From NCBI GenBank assembly GCA_025093555.1, contig JAIWNF010000066.1, positions 62,001-126,000 on the forward strand: a DNA stretch of 64,000 nucleotides. The letters are read 5' to 3'. Every line of letters begins with the position of its first letter. Position 1 is the first letter of the stretch. Source of the DNA: Circinella umbellata (lineage: Eukaryota > Mucoromycota > Mucoromycetes > Mucorales > Lichtheimiaceae). Below are positions 10,072 to 19,849 of the stretch, piece after piece. The translations under genes were made by a program, and so were the position numbers. The notes beneath the pieces are model-generated. The model had not been told where the DNA came from. It did no database searches and worked only from the letters and a program-made list of their open reading frames with translations.

Positions 10072-13047
10072 CTTTAGTCTACCACGAAAATCTAACCGTC
10101 ACAAACATTAGAGTAACGACAAAAGCCGTTATATACTCCGAAATTCATGTTGTTCGCTCATGGCGTGATTATTAGTTTTAACAAAAGCTTTGTAGCCGTG
10201 AATACTGACCACTTCTATTCCATTATCACCTGTAAGCTCAATAAAATAACGGTCTTTTTTTTTTATCAAATTAGATTGACCTGTTATTCATATATGTAGT
10301 AAAATTTTGGCTATGGTGATGAGAAAAAGAAAATGAAAAAAGGTCGGAATATTAATTGACTGAAAACCGTGGCTGAACGACAGACAGACTTTCTTTAGCT
10401 AGCATTTTACCCTTACATTAGTTCACTTTTTCTTATTTCTTTATGTTGCCTCATGTGGAGCTCTTTCAACCAGTCTAGCATACCCGGCTTTAGCGGGTAT
10501 GCCATTGCGAAGCGCTTTTTGAAGCCTTTATTGTTTTGTACATAAATGATAAATAAAAAAAATATTAAGTTTGATACGGACAGACTTTGTAAATTCATAA
10601 GGCTTTCTTTCAAACTCAGGTATAGAACGCCTAAAAAATGGGACTTTAGAAAAAAAAATATCCAAGAGGTCAGATTATTTTGAGAAAGTCATTAGATATT
10701 ATTGCTGTTTATTATTGAAGGAATTTGCGGAAATGGAAGTATCTAGTATATTTTCAAATCGTGTCATATTATCAATCATATCATCTAAACTAGCATTATT
10801 ATTTTTATACTTGTTAAAGAAAGCGTCCATTTTAGCAACTACCCGAGCACGAGTCTTGGTAAAAAATTCTTGCTTTTGAGAATTATCTTCAGTAATTATA
10901 CCGGGGGTATCAAAAGTGGCAGAGGTAGAATTATTATTGCTGTAAGTTCTTCGAAGAGAGAATGGTATCATTTTGATACGAGACACAAGAAAGATATGTT
11001 TACAAAGTACACCATAATCAGGACAAGTGCAGCAAGAAAGATAATTATTAAAGCAAGAAACAGTATATTCTGTGTCATCGTTTGTAAATGATTTACAAAA
11101 AAAGGACTATTAAAAAGTAAAGAATCATTATTAATAATACCGTCAAGAAATGTATTTATGTGAATACGGACATTGTTACCAGATTCAGCAATCATATAAA
11201 CAGCTTTTTCAACATCAATTTCATTTGCTTATCTTGTCTTTGCTTTTCTTGAGGTGACAAATAGAACTTCTTACTACCAATTTGGATTTGAAAAGCTTCC
11301 TGTCTATAATCAACAATAACGACGTGAAAAAGAATTCAAATGATTTTATCAACACGAGTATTTTTTGAACGGCCAAAGTAGTCAGACTTGAGCTGATTAT
11401 GCTAAGATTCAATCAAATTATTTGTGAAAAAACTTGCTTCTTTTCGCCAGTGGTAAGCCCATGGTTGTCTTCTATTATACCCGTGTTCGTGATAATACTT
11501 TACAAATTTATCAAAGCTATCTTGATCTTTTTCTTTAAACAAACCAAACATCGAATTATATTCATCTTCTTCTTCAGCATACATCAAACGATCTAGCATG
11601 GAACGAATACTTGAACGGGCTTGAACTGATTCCATAGTAGAACCAACAACTTTTACCTCAGTTTTCAAGTGATTTTCCCAAGCTCTCTTGATATGCCAAT
11701 CACATAACAACACACTAACGGCTTCACCAAAAACTTCACGAAGGGCCCTAATCTCTGTTTGACTACATTCTATCATTATTTCTTTAACAGGAAGAGGATC
11801 AGTGACATACAAAAGCCATTTCAATTATTGGACAATTATTGTTTGTTTTCCAGCATCCGTGATGAAAAAACAAACAGGAACACCTTTATTGGTAGAAGGA
11901 CTCTTAATTACAATAGTGAATAAGAAACACGAGTCATTTGGATTATTGAACGAAGTACAGGTTTTATGTGTTGCATCTATACACCATTCTTTTGCATTTT
12001 TCAATAATTTTAATTGCCAAGGAGAGAGCCAAGAAACAAGGAATGGGCCATTGTGAGAATGCTGATGAAATAGAGTATGATGCTTTTTTTGTTCGTTTAG
12101 ATAGGATAACCACAGTTGAACAGTCGCTTTGCCTTGATAGTGTTTTCTTGACAGATTATTCATTTTGCTGATAATAACATTCTGTACATCGTGATAATTT
12201 ATCAGAAGAGGAGGTGGAAACATGGCAACTGTGTCGTTATTTTCAAGGTCATCCAATTCTTCCTCATTTAAACGTAATGCCATTTTGATGGATTTCCAGT
12301 CCATATGCTTATCGACAGCATCTACAATCCACTTTTTAATTTCATCAGATAGTCTTGATTCCGAAATATATGACGAAGGATCAGTAGGATCATGATTACA
12401 ATGTTCCCAATTATAAACAAGTTGAACTTCACCGTTTGCAAATGATTTTTTGTTATAATATACAGTACATCCAACTTTAATTAAGGGAGAAACTTTTCTT
12501 TTCTTAATAACAGGAAAGCGAAGGAAGTGGATTGGTGTTTTTGTCGCTTTTATCTATGATATTTCCATAATAATCTATGAGATAGACACAGTATTTATGA
12601 GTACACCTTTTCGAATTCACAAATACCTTTTTATGTTTAGGTTTGCCAGCATGATCACATCGGTATTTCACATTCAAAACAAGTAAACGAGCTCCAGAGA
12701 AGGCAGAGTTACTAGCAACAGAGGCAGCAGATAACTTATATTGTTGATGATACGCCAGGTAACATGTTTACTCAAAAGATTGTTTTCAAACACTTTAAAA
12801 GCTTCGTCTGATTAAAGTTATGAGTATCTTTCTTTTCTCTATAAGATACTATTTCACGATGAGTGTAGTTAATATCTTTAATTTCTAAATCAGTATTCCT
12901 TGTTGAGATTCCCGTTAAAATGTATGATAGTGGGTGTTATTTAACAATAAAAAGAAAAAGGGGGAGGAACAAAAAAAAAGAACTACAGGGGCGTTCTTAA
13001 TAACAGAAAGAATTTTATGACTGCTATAATTTCGTGGTAGACTAAAC
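10072..13047 (-). mobile_element. MULE-type DNA transposon (right arm copy)
   Basis: Same element as 6,348-9,311 in opposite orientation. Terminal repeats lie at 10,072-10,102 (CTTTAGTCTACCACG...) and 13,017-13,047 (...CGTGGTAGACTAAAC). Length is about 2.98 kb. The transposon pair therefore faces tail to tail across the palindrome centre, with the 3' ends of the two transposase genes about 2 kb apart. Confidence 0.75.
10699..12840 (-). pseudogene. MULE transposase pseudogene (right arm)
   Basis: Same protein as the left-arm copy, with the same TAG (near 12,560) and TAA (11,825-11,827) stops. It also has its own lesions: a TAG immediately after the catalytic-Glu motif (11,402-11,404), a TGA near 11,337, and a 1-nt deletion near 11,228 that shifts the frame before the SWIM finger. 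It lacks the T-run frameshift of the left copy. The two copies therefore died further and independently after they became separate sequences. Both would need trans-supplied transposase. Confidence 0.85.
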
Positions 13048-13339
13048 TTTTTTTTTTTGATGGTAGGTCGGATAGGTTCCGATTTCCGGGATGAAAAACC
13101 ATGTGTAAAAACTGATAGGATTTAGAACTCATTCATATTATTTTCTTTACTGAACATTAGATCAAAAGAGTCATATTCCATACTTTTTATTTTAATGTCT
13201 AACTATTGTAAATTTAACAAGCTTATATTCTACTTGAATAACTCAAATAAATAGAGCCTTTCTCTCCTTTCTACAGGAAAAATGAATTAATAGGATATAA
13301 ATGTCTATAGTGAATAAATATAATGGCCCGATAAGTCCT

Positions 13340-14990
13340 AAGCGAACAAGATTAAGTGTTGCGTCCGGAAATGAATGCAATTGAAAAAATTGCTTTTGAC
13401 TCTCAGTTATACTCTTCAAACAACATCTTTGTGACTCATTCCCTTACAAGCCAAACTATTTGTTCTAGTCACCCTCTCAGAGATGAACAAATCACTTACC
13501 AGATGACAAGTTCAACGGATCGTGTACATTGTACAGCAACTAGATATATAGAAGAAGAGTTAGTCACCGAGCCAGCATAAAACAGTCATTAAAAGAGTAA
13601 TTCCCATTACTGGGATATCGATCCAAAGATACTATCAAGGGCAACGTGATGGTGAAATATATAAAGACGTGGACCATTTGTTCGAGAATAAACTGGCGAT
13701 TATATTATGGTTGTATAGCGATCACTATCTACAGTTTCAGTCCAATAAAAACTCCACGATAATTGTGTCTTTATAACAGTTGTGACTATAAATCCAAAAC
13801 ATCAAATAGAGAACCCTTTTATGTTTACTTCTAAGATCCAATAAGCCGTAAGACGTGGTTTCTTCGAGCCCTTACTGGATGATCCGAAACAACTTTCGAA
13901 TCCCAGGTACCAGGGTTGAAACAGAACCTGACCCATTACATGTGTGTATCCAAGTTTTATTTTGTAGTGGTGACATTTTCGCAGTTGCAAAATGACCAAG
14001 TTTACATTATCGCAGATGTAGGTTTTGATTGACTAGTGGCGGGTTATGTTGAACCGGATGACATTTCCTCCAAAACTATCAGCAATGAGTCCGTAAAATT
14101 CAACCTTCTAGATAACAGAAAACGGATCTAGATAAGATCAAGAATAAGAAAAGTGGACAATCATACATATATATTTTTGTATATCTCCATGGTGCGACCT
14201 TTTTTTCCTTTTAATTTGATGCCTTTGTTATCAGAAATCGGAAGCCAGCTTTGATCCATTGTTATTGGTGAATATGGTGAAAAAGAAAACGTTATATTTA
14301 CCACCAAGAACACGCTAAGACTTTTGTAGACCTATCGCACACCCATCCTAGTTGTCTGCAAACGTTGTCGGTAATCAATACAACACTTTTTTCTCATAGT
14401 GGCTTTTATAGATCCATCGGTTGAATTGACTTTGTTATATACTTGTTGCGATCGTCAATGCTGAAGTAACAAGCAGACCAAAAGTACTTGTGAGGCGCTG
14501 ATGACTTTTATAACTCCATTCAAGTACACTTTTAGTCTGGAATTGCACAAGGAAGACACCATTCTCTTACAACAAGAAGTGAACGTGTGAAATAATTGGC
14601 TGTTGATACAAGTCAATAATAATAAAAAAAAAACCTTTTAGAATTAGTGTTTAGGATTATTTGTTGCATAACTACAAGTTTCTGAAGCGATTAGGATCAA
14701 TGCCCCATTATGCCATGTTTTGTCCGAAAGAGAAGTTCATTTTGTACGAGATGCTGAAGTTAATTCGAGGATTGTTGTTGTCCAGATAGCGATTATTTGA
14801 AGAAGCAGAAGCTGTTGCTGAAACACTAATGGCCACCAACCCTGAAAAGGATAAAGTCCGCAAGAGATATGAAAAAACTTTGAAGTGATACAAGGAAGCA
14901 TATACAGCACCACCATCTACCAAAATCAAATACTAGAAACGGGTAAAAGGCGTTAAAAAAATCGATCCGTGTTTTGGTGATTAAAATTAT
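13340..14990 (+). pseudogene. Degraded coding region of unknown family (right arm)
   Basis: The plus strand shows successive protein-like blocks broken by stops. One is an open 74-codon stretch at 13,356-13,580. Next is a block near 13,600-13,770 containing R-D-G-E-I-Y-K-D-V-D-H-L-F-E-N-K and a hydrophobic L-W-L-Y-S-D segment. Then comes a block near 13,990-14,130, and finally 14,710-14,990 with a Lys/Glu-rich helix-like part. The mirror in the left arm shares most of the damage. The order and scale (about 1.6 kb) fit a second transposon protein, but I could not assign it. Confidence 0.4.
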
Positions 14991-16274
14991 ATGTTCAGGA
15001 TATTATTGCGAGTGCCAAAACTGGAGCGACTCAGTTGGACCTGAAATGTCGTGTTATGGTTGGCTTATAAAAATAATGGCTGTCAAAATTTTTTTATAAT
15101 TTTTAATACAGTTAAAGTTGCTGTAAAGCACAGTTCATGGCCATACAGAACTATATCTACAATCAAGTAAAGAAAAATATAGTTGGATTTGTTGGCGGTA
15201 TATTAGGAACACATAAATTTATCTTTTGGTTTTAAGTCCTAGCGTACAATAGAAAAATAGTCATTACAGTAATTGTTTAGAGATTAAAAAGTATTTTGTT
15301 TAATGTATATAAATAAATATAACAATATAAAAGATGAATATGATATAAAATTGGTTATCTGAATAGGGTCAAACTTAATCTTTGTGTCCAATTGGTAATC
15401 TGTACAATGGATACATAATTACTATTAAATATGGGATTCATTGTTATTATCGATTAGAGCATCTAAGCGACAAAGTACTATATACGAGTGGTAGTTAATT
15501 TCACTGTTCATATGAAGATTATGTAACAAAATAAGTAAGGGAATTAATGAATATTAATACTACTTTTTTAAAATCATTGATAAGATGATAACAATAATAG
15601 ATGAATGAGCATAAACACGTCAGAAGGTCATACTTTTAAGTTTTATATCGGACAGCTCTTAACTTGTGAAGCATTTATATCTAACAATTTGTATAACACT
15701 TGAAAACACGAAAGCTTTACTGTTAATACTCTATTGGAGATACTCGTCATGACCAGGTATTGTAAATAACTTTATACCTGTTAAACTTTATGTAAGAAAA
15801 ATAAGATTTGTGGCTTTATATTTCCATACAATAGTATATTATTTCTTGGTATAAATGGCCTGGTCCATATAATAATAATTATATTATTGTTTGTCAATTT
15901 AGCTTTCTCTTGAAGGATTCCATTTCAGCTGTTAGTATTGATATTATTGAACCTGACATCATTTAACTGAATTAGAATGACTCAATCAAACTTTTTCAAA
16001 AAAAAAAAAAAAAGACAAATAGTTTAGGCTCTGGTAAAATTATAGTGGCCCGTGCATTTTCTATAACTATATTGATTTTTTAGTTAATAATTGACATTCT
16101 TTTTCTGAAATGAAGAATAGAGAGATTTCAACAATAATAATAAATCGTTGTCATTACTATATAAAAAGCAACAATAGTTTTATTATAGAATATGGCTATA
16201 GTGTGTATATGTAGAGATGATAATAAAATAGATGGTTCTAGACTGTGTGCGGGATCCATGGAACGGGTAACTGT

Positions 16275-16300
16275 AATGCAGCTATAAAATAAAAATTCAT
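16275..16300 (+). promoter_or_regulatory. TATA-like box and leader of acidic ORF
   Basis: A CTATAAAATA motif lies at about 16,282, some 90 bp upstream of the chosen ATG (16,377). It is followed by a long pyrimidine tract and a GGATCC-containing upstream block. The same arrangement is kept in the left arm (near 3,180) and in the diverged locus near 40,540. Conservation across copies, not the motif alone, is the argument for a promoter. Confidence 0.4.
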
Positions 16301-16376
16301 TTCCATGGCGGCGCGTTTTTTTCTTTTTCTTTTTGTTTCACCTTTTTTTTCTTTACCCCTTATTTTTTTTAACAGT

Positions 16377-17207
16377 ATGACTCGCTCTACTACTTTCACA
16401 ATCCCTGCTACTGCTCATAACAATGCCCGCAATCCGAATGGTTCGCGCATTCGTTTACAAATTTTTCGTCCTCCTGTTACTCCTCTCCAAACCCGACCTC
16501 CTCGTTGCACCCCACCTCCTCGCCGTAGACCCATTCCTGTATTTGTATCTAGCTCCGGCTGGGTACAGGCAGGTTTGGGCTCGGTAATTCGAAACATAAT
16601 GAACCAAGAGATTGCAAGACGAGAGATTGCACCACGCCGCCGGCTCCGTCCTTCTCGCATGTCTCCATCTCGCGTTGGTTCTTTCATAGCTCCTGCTATT
16701 TCTCGCCCAGAATTTTCTGGTGCTTCTACTCCCATCTCACGTATTTCTTCTGCTCCCCCGTCACCTGTTTCATCAATCTGCTCGCTCTCAACTCTTTCTA
16801 CTCTCTCGACCCTCTCCTCTGGTGCTTCTGCTCCAGCTTCTCCTACTTTGTCCGCTCCTCCTTCCCCGACTTTGTCAACTAGCTCGGTTGTTCATGGTGT
16901 TTATAGTGCTCGTAATAGAGAAGAAGAAGAATATGAAGAAGAACAAGAACAAGAAGAAGAAGAAGAATATGAAGAAGAAGAATATGAAGAAGGTGAAGAA
17001 GAAGAAGCAGAAGAAGAAGAAGCTAAAGAAGATGGTTATGAAGAAGGTGATTGTGAAGAAGGTGAAGAAGAACAAGGTGAAGATGATAATATGATGGAGA
17101 TAGATTGGCAGTTCGGCGATGGTGAAGAAATGGATGTGGATTGGTGGGAGGGGGATATGGAGGTGGATATCCTCCCCCCCCCCAATGCCACATCATTATG
17201 GTTTTAG
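16377..17207 (+). CDS. Acidic low-complexity protein of unknown function
   Basis: Open frame of 276 residues. I use the ATG at 16,377 in place of the longer 16,305 frame. The extra 24 residues are a Phe/Leu run from a pyrimidine tract, and the other copies (left arm, 40.5 kb) preserve only this start (M-T/S-R-S-T-T). Composition in order: Arg/Pro-rich and basic (about 20-110), Ser/Pro/Thr-rich (about 110-185), a Glu run (about 200-255), then a conserved end with W-Q-F-G, D-V-D-W-W and P-P-N-A-T-S-L-W-F-stop. No catalytic motif is seen. A splice-donor-like GTACGT follows the stop by 3 bases. Retention of the C-terminus in four copies suggests past selection. Function unknown, possibly an accessory protein of the mobile unit. 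Confidence 0.5.
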   Translation: MTRSTTFTIPATAHNNARNPNGSRIRLQIFRPPVTPLQTRPPRCTPPPRRRPIPVFVSSSGWVQAGLGSVIRNIMNQEIARREIAPRRRLRPSRMSPSRVGSFIAPAISRPEFSGASTPISRISSAPPSPVSSICSLSTLSTLSTLSSGASAPASPTLSAPPSPTLSTSSVVHGVYSARNREEEEYEEEQEQEEEEEYEEEEYEEGEEEEAEEEEAKEDGYEEGDCEEGEEEQGEDDNMMEIDWQFGDGEEMDVDWWEGDMEVDILPPPNATSLWF

Positions 17208-17527
17208 GAGGTACGTTCTGTCTTGAAATGTATACAAAAATAACCATTTTATCGTGTCTCTAATTATCAAAGTTCTATTTTGTGATAGAGATTTCTTTCA
17301 TACCTTAAAAAATACAAAAGTAAGTTGCAAAATACCTGTTTGAAACATGTTTTTTTACTTGTCAAAAAATAAATAACTTGTTACTGACACGTTTTCTTCT
17401 AAAAACTTCAGAAATCAGAAAACCGCAGAAAACAAAAAAAAAGCATAAAACCTATAAAAACCCAAAAAAAAACTTTAAAACTTTAAAAACCCTCAAAAAC
17501 ATTCTTTTCTTTTCTTTTCTTTTTCTT

Positions 17528-18818
17528 GGTAAGTGACATTTTGATATTGTTCTATGAATTAGATATAAAGCATCTTAAGATATTGAATACTAATACAACA
17601 ATCTTCTTCTTTGTAGGCTCGTTTCCCTTTGCGTTTTACTTTTTTTTTTTCTTTTCCTTTTTCTTTTTTTTTTCGAGGTACGTAAATATAATTGAGTATT
17701 TATGGAAAAGAGAAATAATAGTGTCAATAATTTACTACGTAGTTCTAACATTATTATAATTATTTAGGTTGTAGTTGAAGAGCTTTGCTCACTCCCTCCC
17801 ATTTCTTTTGTACATATTTTTTTGAGGTAATTACTTGATCGAGTACAGGAATTAATGGCAGTGGTTTACTTGTAGTGTACTAATATCAAAAGCTTATTGT
17901 GCTATCCATATACATATCTAGGTCGACCTAGCTCCCTCCTGTATATATTTTTTTAATTCCCTATTTATTTCATTATTTTTGCTACTTTTACCAAGGTAAA
18001 TATTTTATATTATAATTATGGCTATGAGTAGGTTGATAAGTAAAAATGATATTGTAGTTACAATACTAATTATATTGAACGTAACTCATATCCATATATA
18101 TGTAGGTTGAGCTGGCTCACCTTTTTTAGAATATACCCCTTCTTATAATATACCCAAATTTTTGCTGTTGTTTTCGAGGTAAATATTTCAAATGAATAAT
18201 ACGAATATAGATATGGATAGGGTGATAAATGAAAATGATATCGCAGTTACTGATCAGTATTATTATAATTCACATTCATGTATATAGGTCGAGCAGGTTC
18301 CCTCTATTTTTGTTCTTTTATATACCCTATTTATTTTAAAGTTTTGATATACCATTGAGGTAAATATTCTTTAGATATATTATGAAGATGAACACGGATA
18401 CGGGTAATGGCGTTTAATGGAGACGATATTGTAGTTACTAATCATATTGATCATAATCCACATTTATATATATTTAGGTCGAGGTTGGGCTGGTTCCCCT
18501 CCTCCCTCGTTTTTGTCTATTTATTTTTCCAGTTTTATTATTTATTTATTAGAGGTACGTTGAATTTATTACATTGATAAAGAAACGTTTATTCTAGTGA
18601 TTTATGCTATAGCAACTAATGAAACATTTATTATATATTTTATCAACAACTAGGTCGATCTGACTCCCTCTAGAGTTTCGCCCTTTTTGGTGGCGCAGTA
18701 CATGGTTTTCGAACCATGAAGGTATGTAAAATATAATTATATCAGCGTGTAAATAATGGAGGATTATAAGAATGGACCATGTTTAACCAATCTATAATTT
18801 ATTTTTTTATTTAAATAG
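17528..18818 (+). repeat. Array of tandem intron-exon-like cassettes (right arm)
   Basis: Exon-like units, bounded by ..AG| and |GTAWRT, lie at 17,617-17,677, 17,768-17,826, 17,922-17,995, 18,106-18,178, 18,288-18,359, 18,478-18,554 and 18,654-18,721. An eighth acceptor is at 18,818/18,819. The intron-like spacers are 90, 95, 110, 109, 118, 99 and 97 bp long, all start GTAAAT/GTACGT/GTAATT/GTATGT, end TAG, and mostly carry CTAAT or CTGAT 30-60 bp before the acceptor. Units share a start like GTCGAGCTGGCTCCCTC. Several units have one open frame (V-D/E-L-A-P-S...), others have stops, and lengths are not a multiple of three. Best read as duplicated exon-intron modules, now decayed or non-coding. 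Confidence 0.6.
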
Positions 18819-19000
18819 ACCCGTAGTGGTGTTACGGGCTGGTTTGTCCCGCTTGGTGGGGGCGGAGGAGGATGGCATCTCGGCGGATGGCTTGGTGGAG
18901 AGAAGGCAGGGTAGTGTATGTTCATACTATGGTTGGTAGAACGGTGAAGGGGTGCTTATTCTGTGGCTACCCCGTGGTTGGTGACTGTGGGTGTGGGTAA
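18819..19000 (+). other. GC-rich block after the cassette array (right arm)
   Basis: Mirror of 860-1,060. The first about 33 codons after the acceptor at 18,818 are open and Gly/Trp-rich, ending at a TAG. Together with the last codons of the preceding cassette the frame reads continuously for about 44 residues. This may be a terminal exon. No homologue is recognised. Confidence 0.35.
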
Positions 19001-19002
19001 GG

Positions 19003-19392
19003 GGGGAAGCAGAGTAAGGGAACTTCAGGAACACACGGTCTTTTATAGGTTACTGGGCAATACGCCATCTTCGATCTGGAACAGATGTAATGCTGATGAC
19101 AACAAGCGTTTATCTTTTCGATATAAAGACCGTAAGTTATTTTTCCTTTTTTTCTTGTTCTTGAAAAAGAAAGTAATAAATGCAATTTGTTGATGGAATT
19201 TTACTAACGATAAAAGAGTTAATTTATAGACTTTTAGACACTCCATTATAACAATTGCAAGCTTGTTATAATGGAAGCAGAATAATTAATTCTCAGTTTC
19301 AATCTTGTCATCAGCCTTACATATGTTCCCAATCGAAGGTGGCGTATTGCCAAGTAACCTATAAAAGACCGTGTGTTCCTGAAGTTCCCTTG
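19003..19392. repeat. Nested hairpin element (right arm)
   Basis: Right-arm copy of the foldback at 469-852. The motif with GGGAACTTCAGGAACAC occurs near 19,018 and its inverse near 19,372-19,390, with the central AAGCTTG palindrome near 19,258. Small ORFs over it on both strands are repeat shadows. Confidence 0.8.
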
Positions 19393-19849
19393 CTTCTGTG
19401 GACTTCCGAGCCTGCATTCATGGTCATCGGCCATGGGTGTTAGTCATGGAGTAAGTCCCTGGACCCTAGTACACCAGCTGTAGTGTGGACTGCACTGCCT
19501 GTAAGTCTTTTTCTTCATCAAGTCCATTCGGTTGAGGTGTCATCCTAGGGTGTGCGCTGGGTGCGCAGAGGCGTCTGGGTTTTTGGCGTGTGGCGTACGA
19601 GAGGCGTCACAGAGAGTTTCCCACGTGGGTGCGATCACCTACTTCTCGTAGGTGCAGTTTCCGGTTTATTTGCCGGAATAGTACTCAGCACTATTTTTTG
19701 GTATTGCGGTGCTGCCTGTTTCGCTTTTTCGGTTGGCGAAGAATCCTTGTATTAGGATGTAGGTTCATCGTGCGTTGACGCAGATGAACTTGGAGACATT
19801 GGTATGAATTCTGGTTTAGGGTAGCTGGAATATCAACCTCAGGCCATTC

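Larger units (their letters stand above)
9764..19843 (-). repeat. Right arm of giant inverted repeat
   Basis: Reverse-complement partner of 5-9,629, about 450 bp longer, mostly because the acidic ORF here keeps about 410 bp that the left copy lost. Homology stops abruptly at 19,843 (left partner base 5). The next bases do not match the window start. Gene content is the mirror of the left arm: MULE, degraded gene, acidic ORF, cassette array, GC-rich block and nested hairpin. Confidence 0.95.

Noticed and set aside
9214..10175. ORFs of 170 and 76 codons with similar sequence around the palindrome centre
   Set aside because: They are translations of the mirrored terminal region outside the transposase, full of low-complexity Phe/Ile/Tyr, and do not resemble a protein family.
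16875..17094. Lys-rich and Phe-rich ORFs overlapping the acidic ORF
   Set aside because: Alternative frames of the GAA/TTC repeat, without the conserved start or end seen in the acidic frame.
5..19843. The palindrome as a sequencing or assembly mirror artefact
   Set aside because: The arms differ by many substitutions, private stops and frameshifts, and an indel of about 410 bp.
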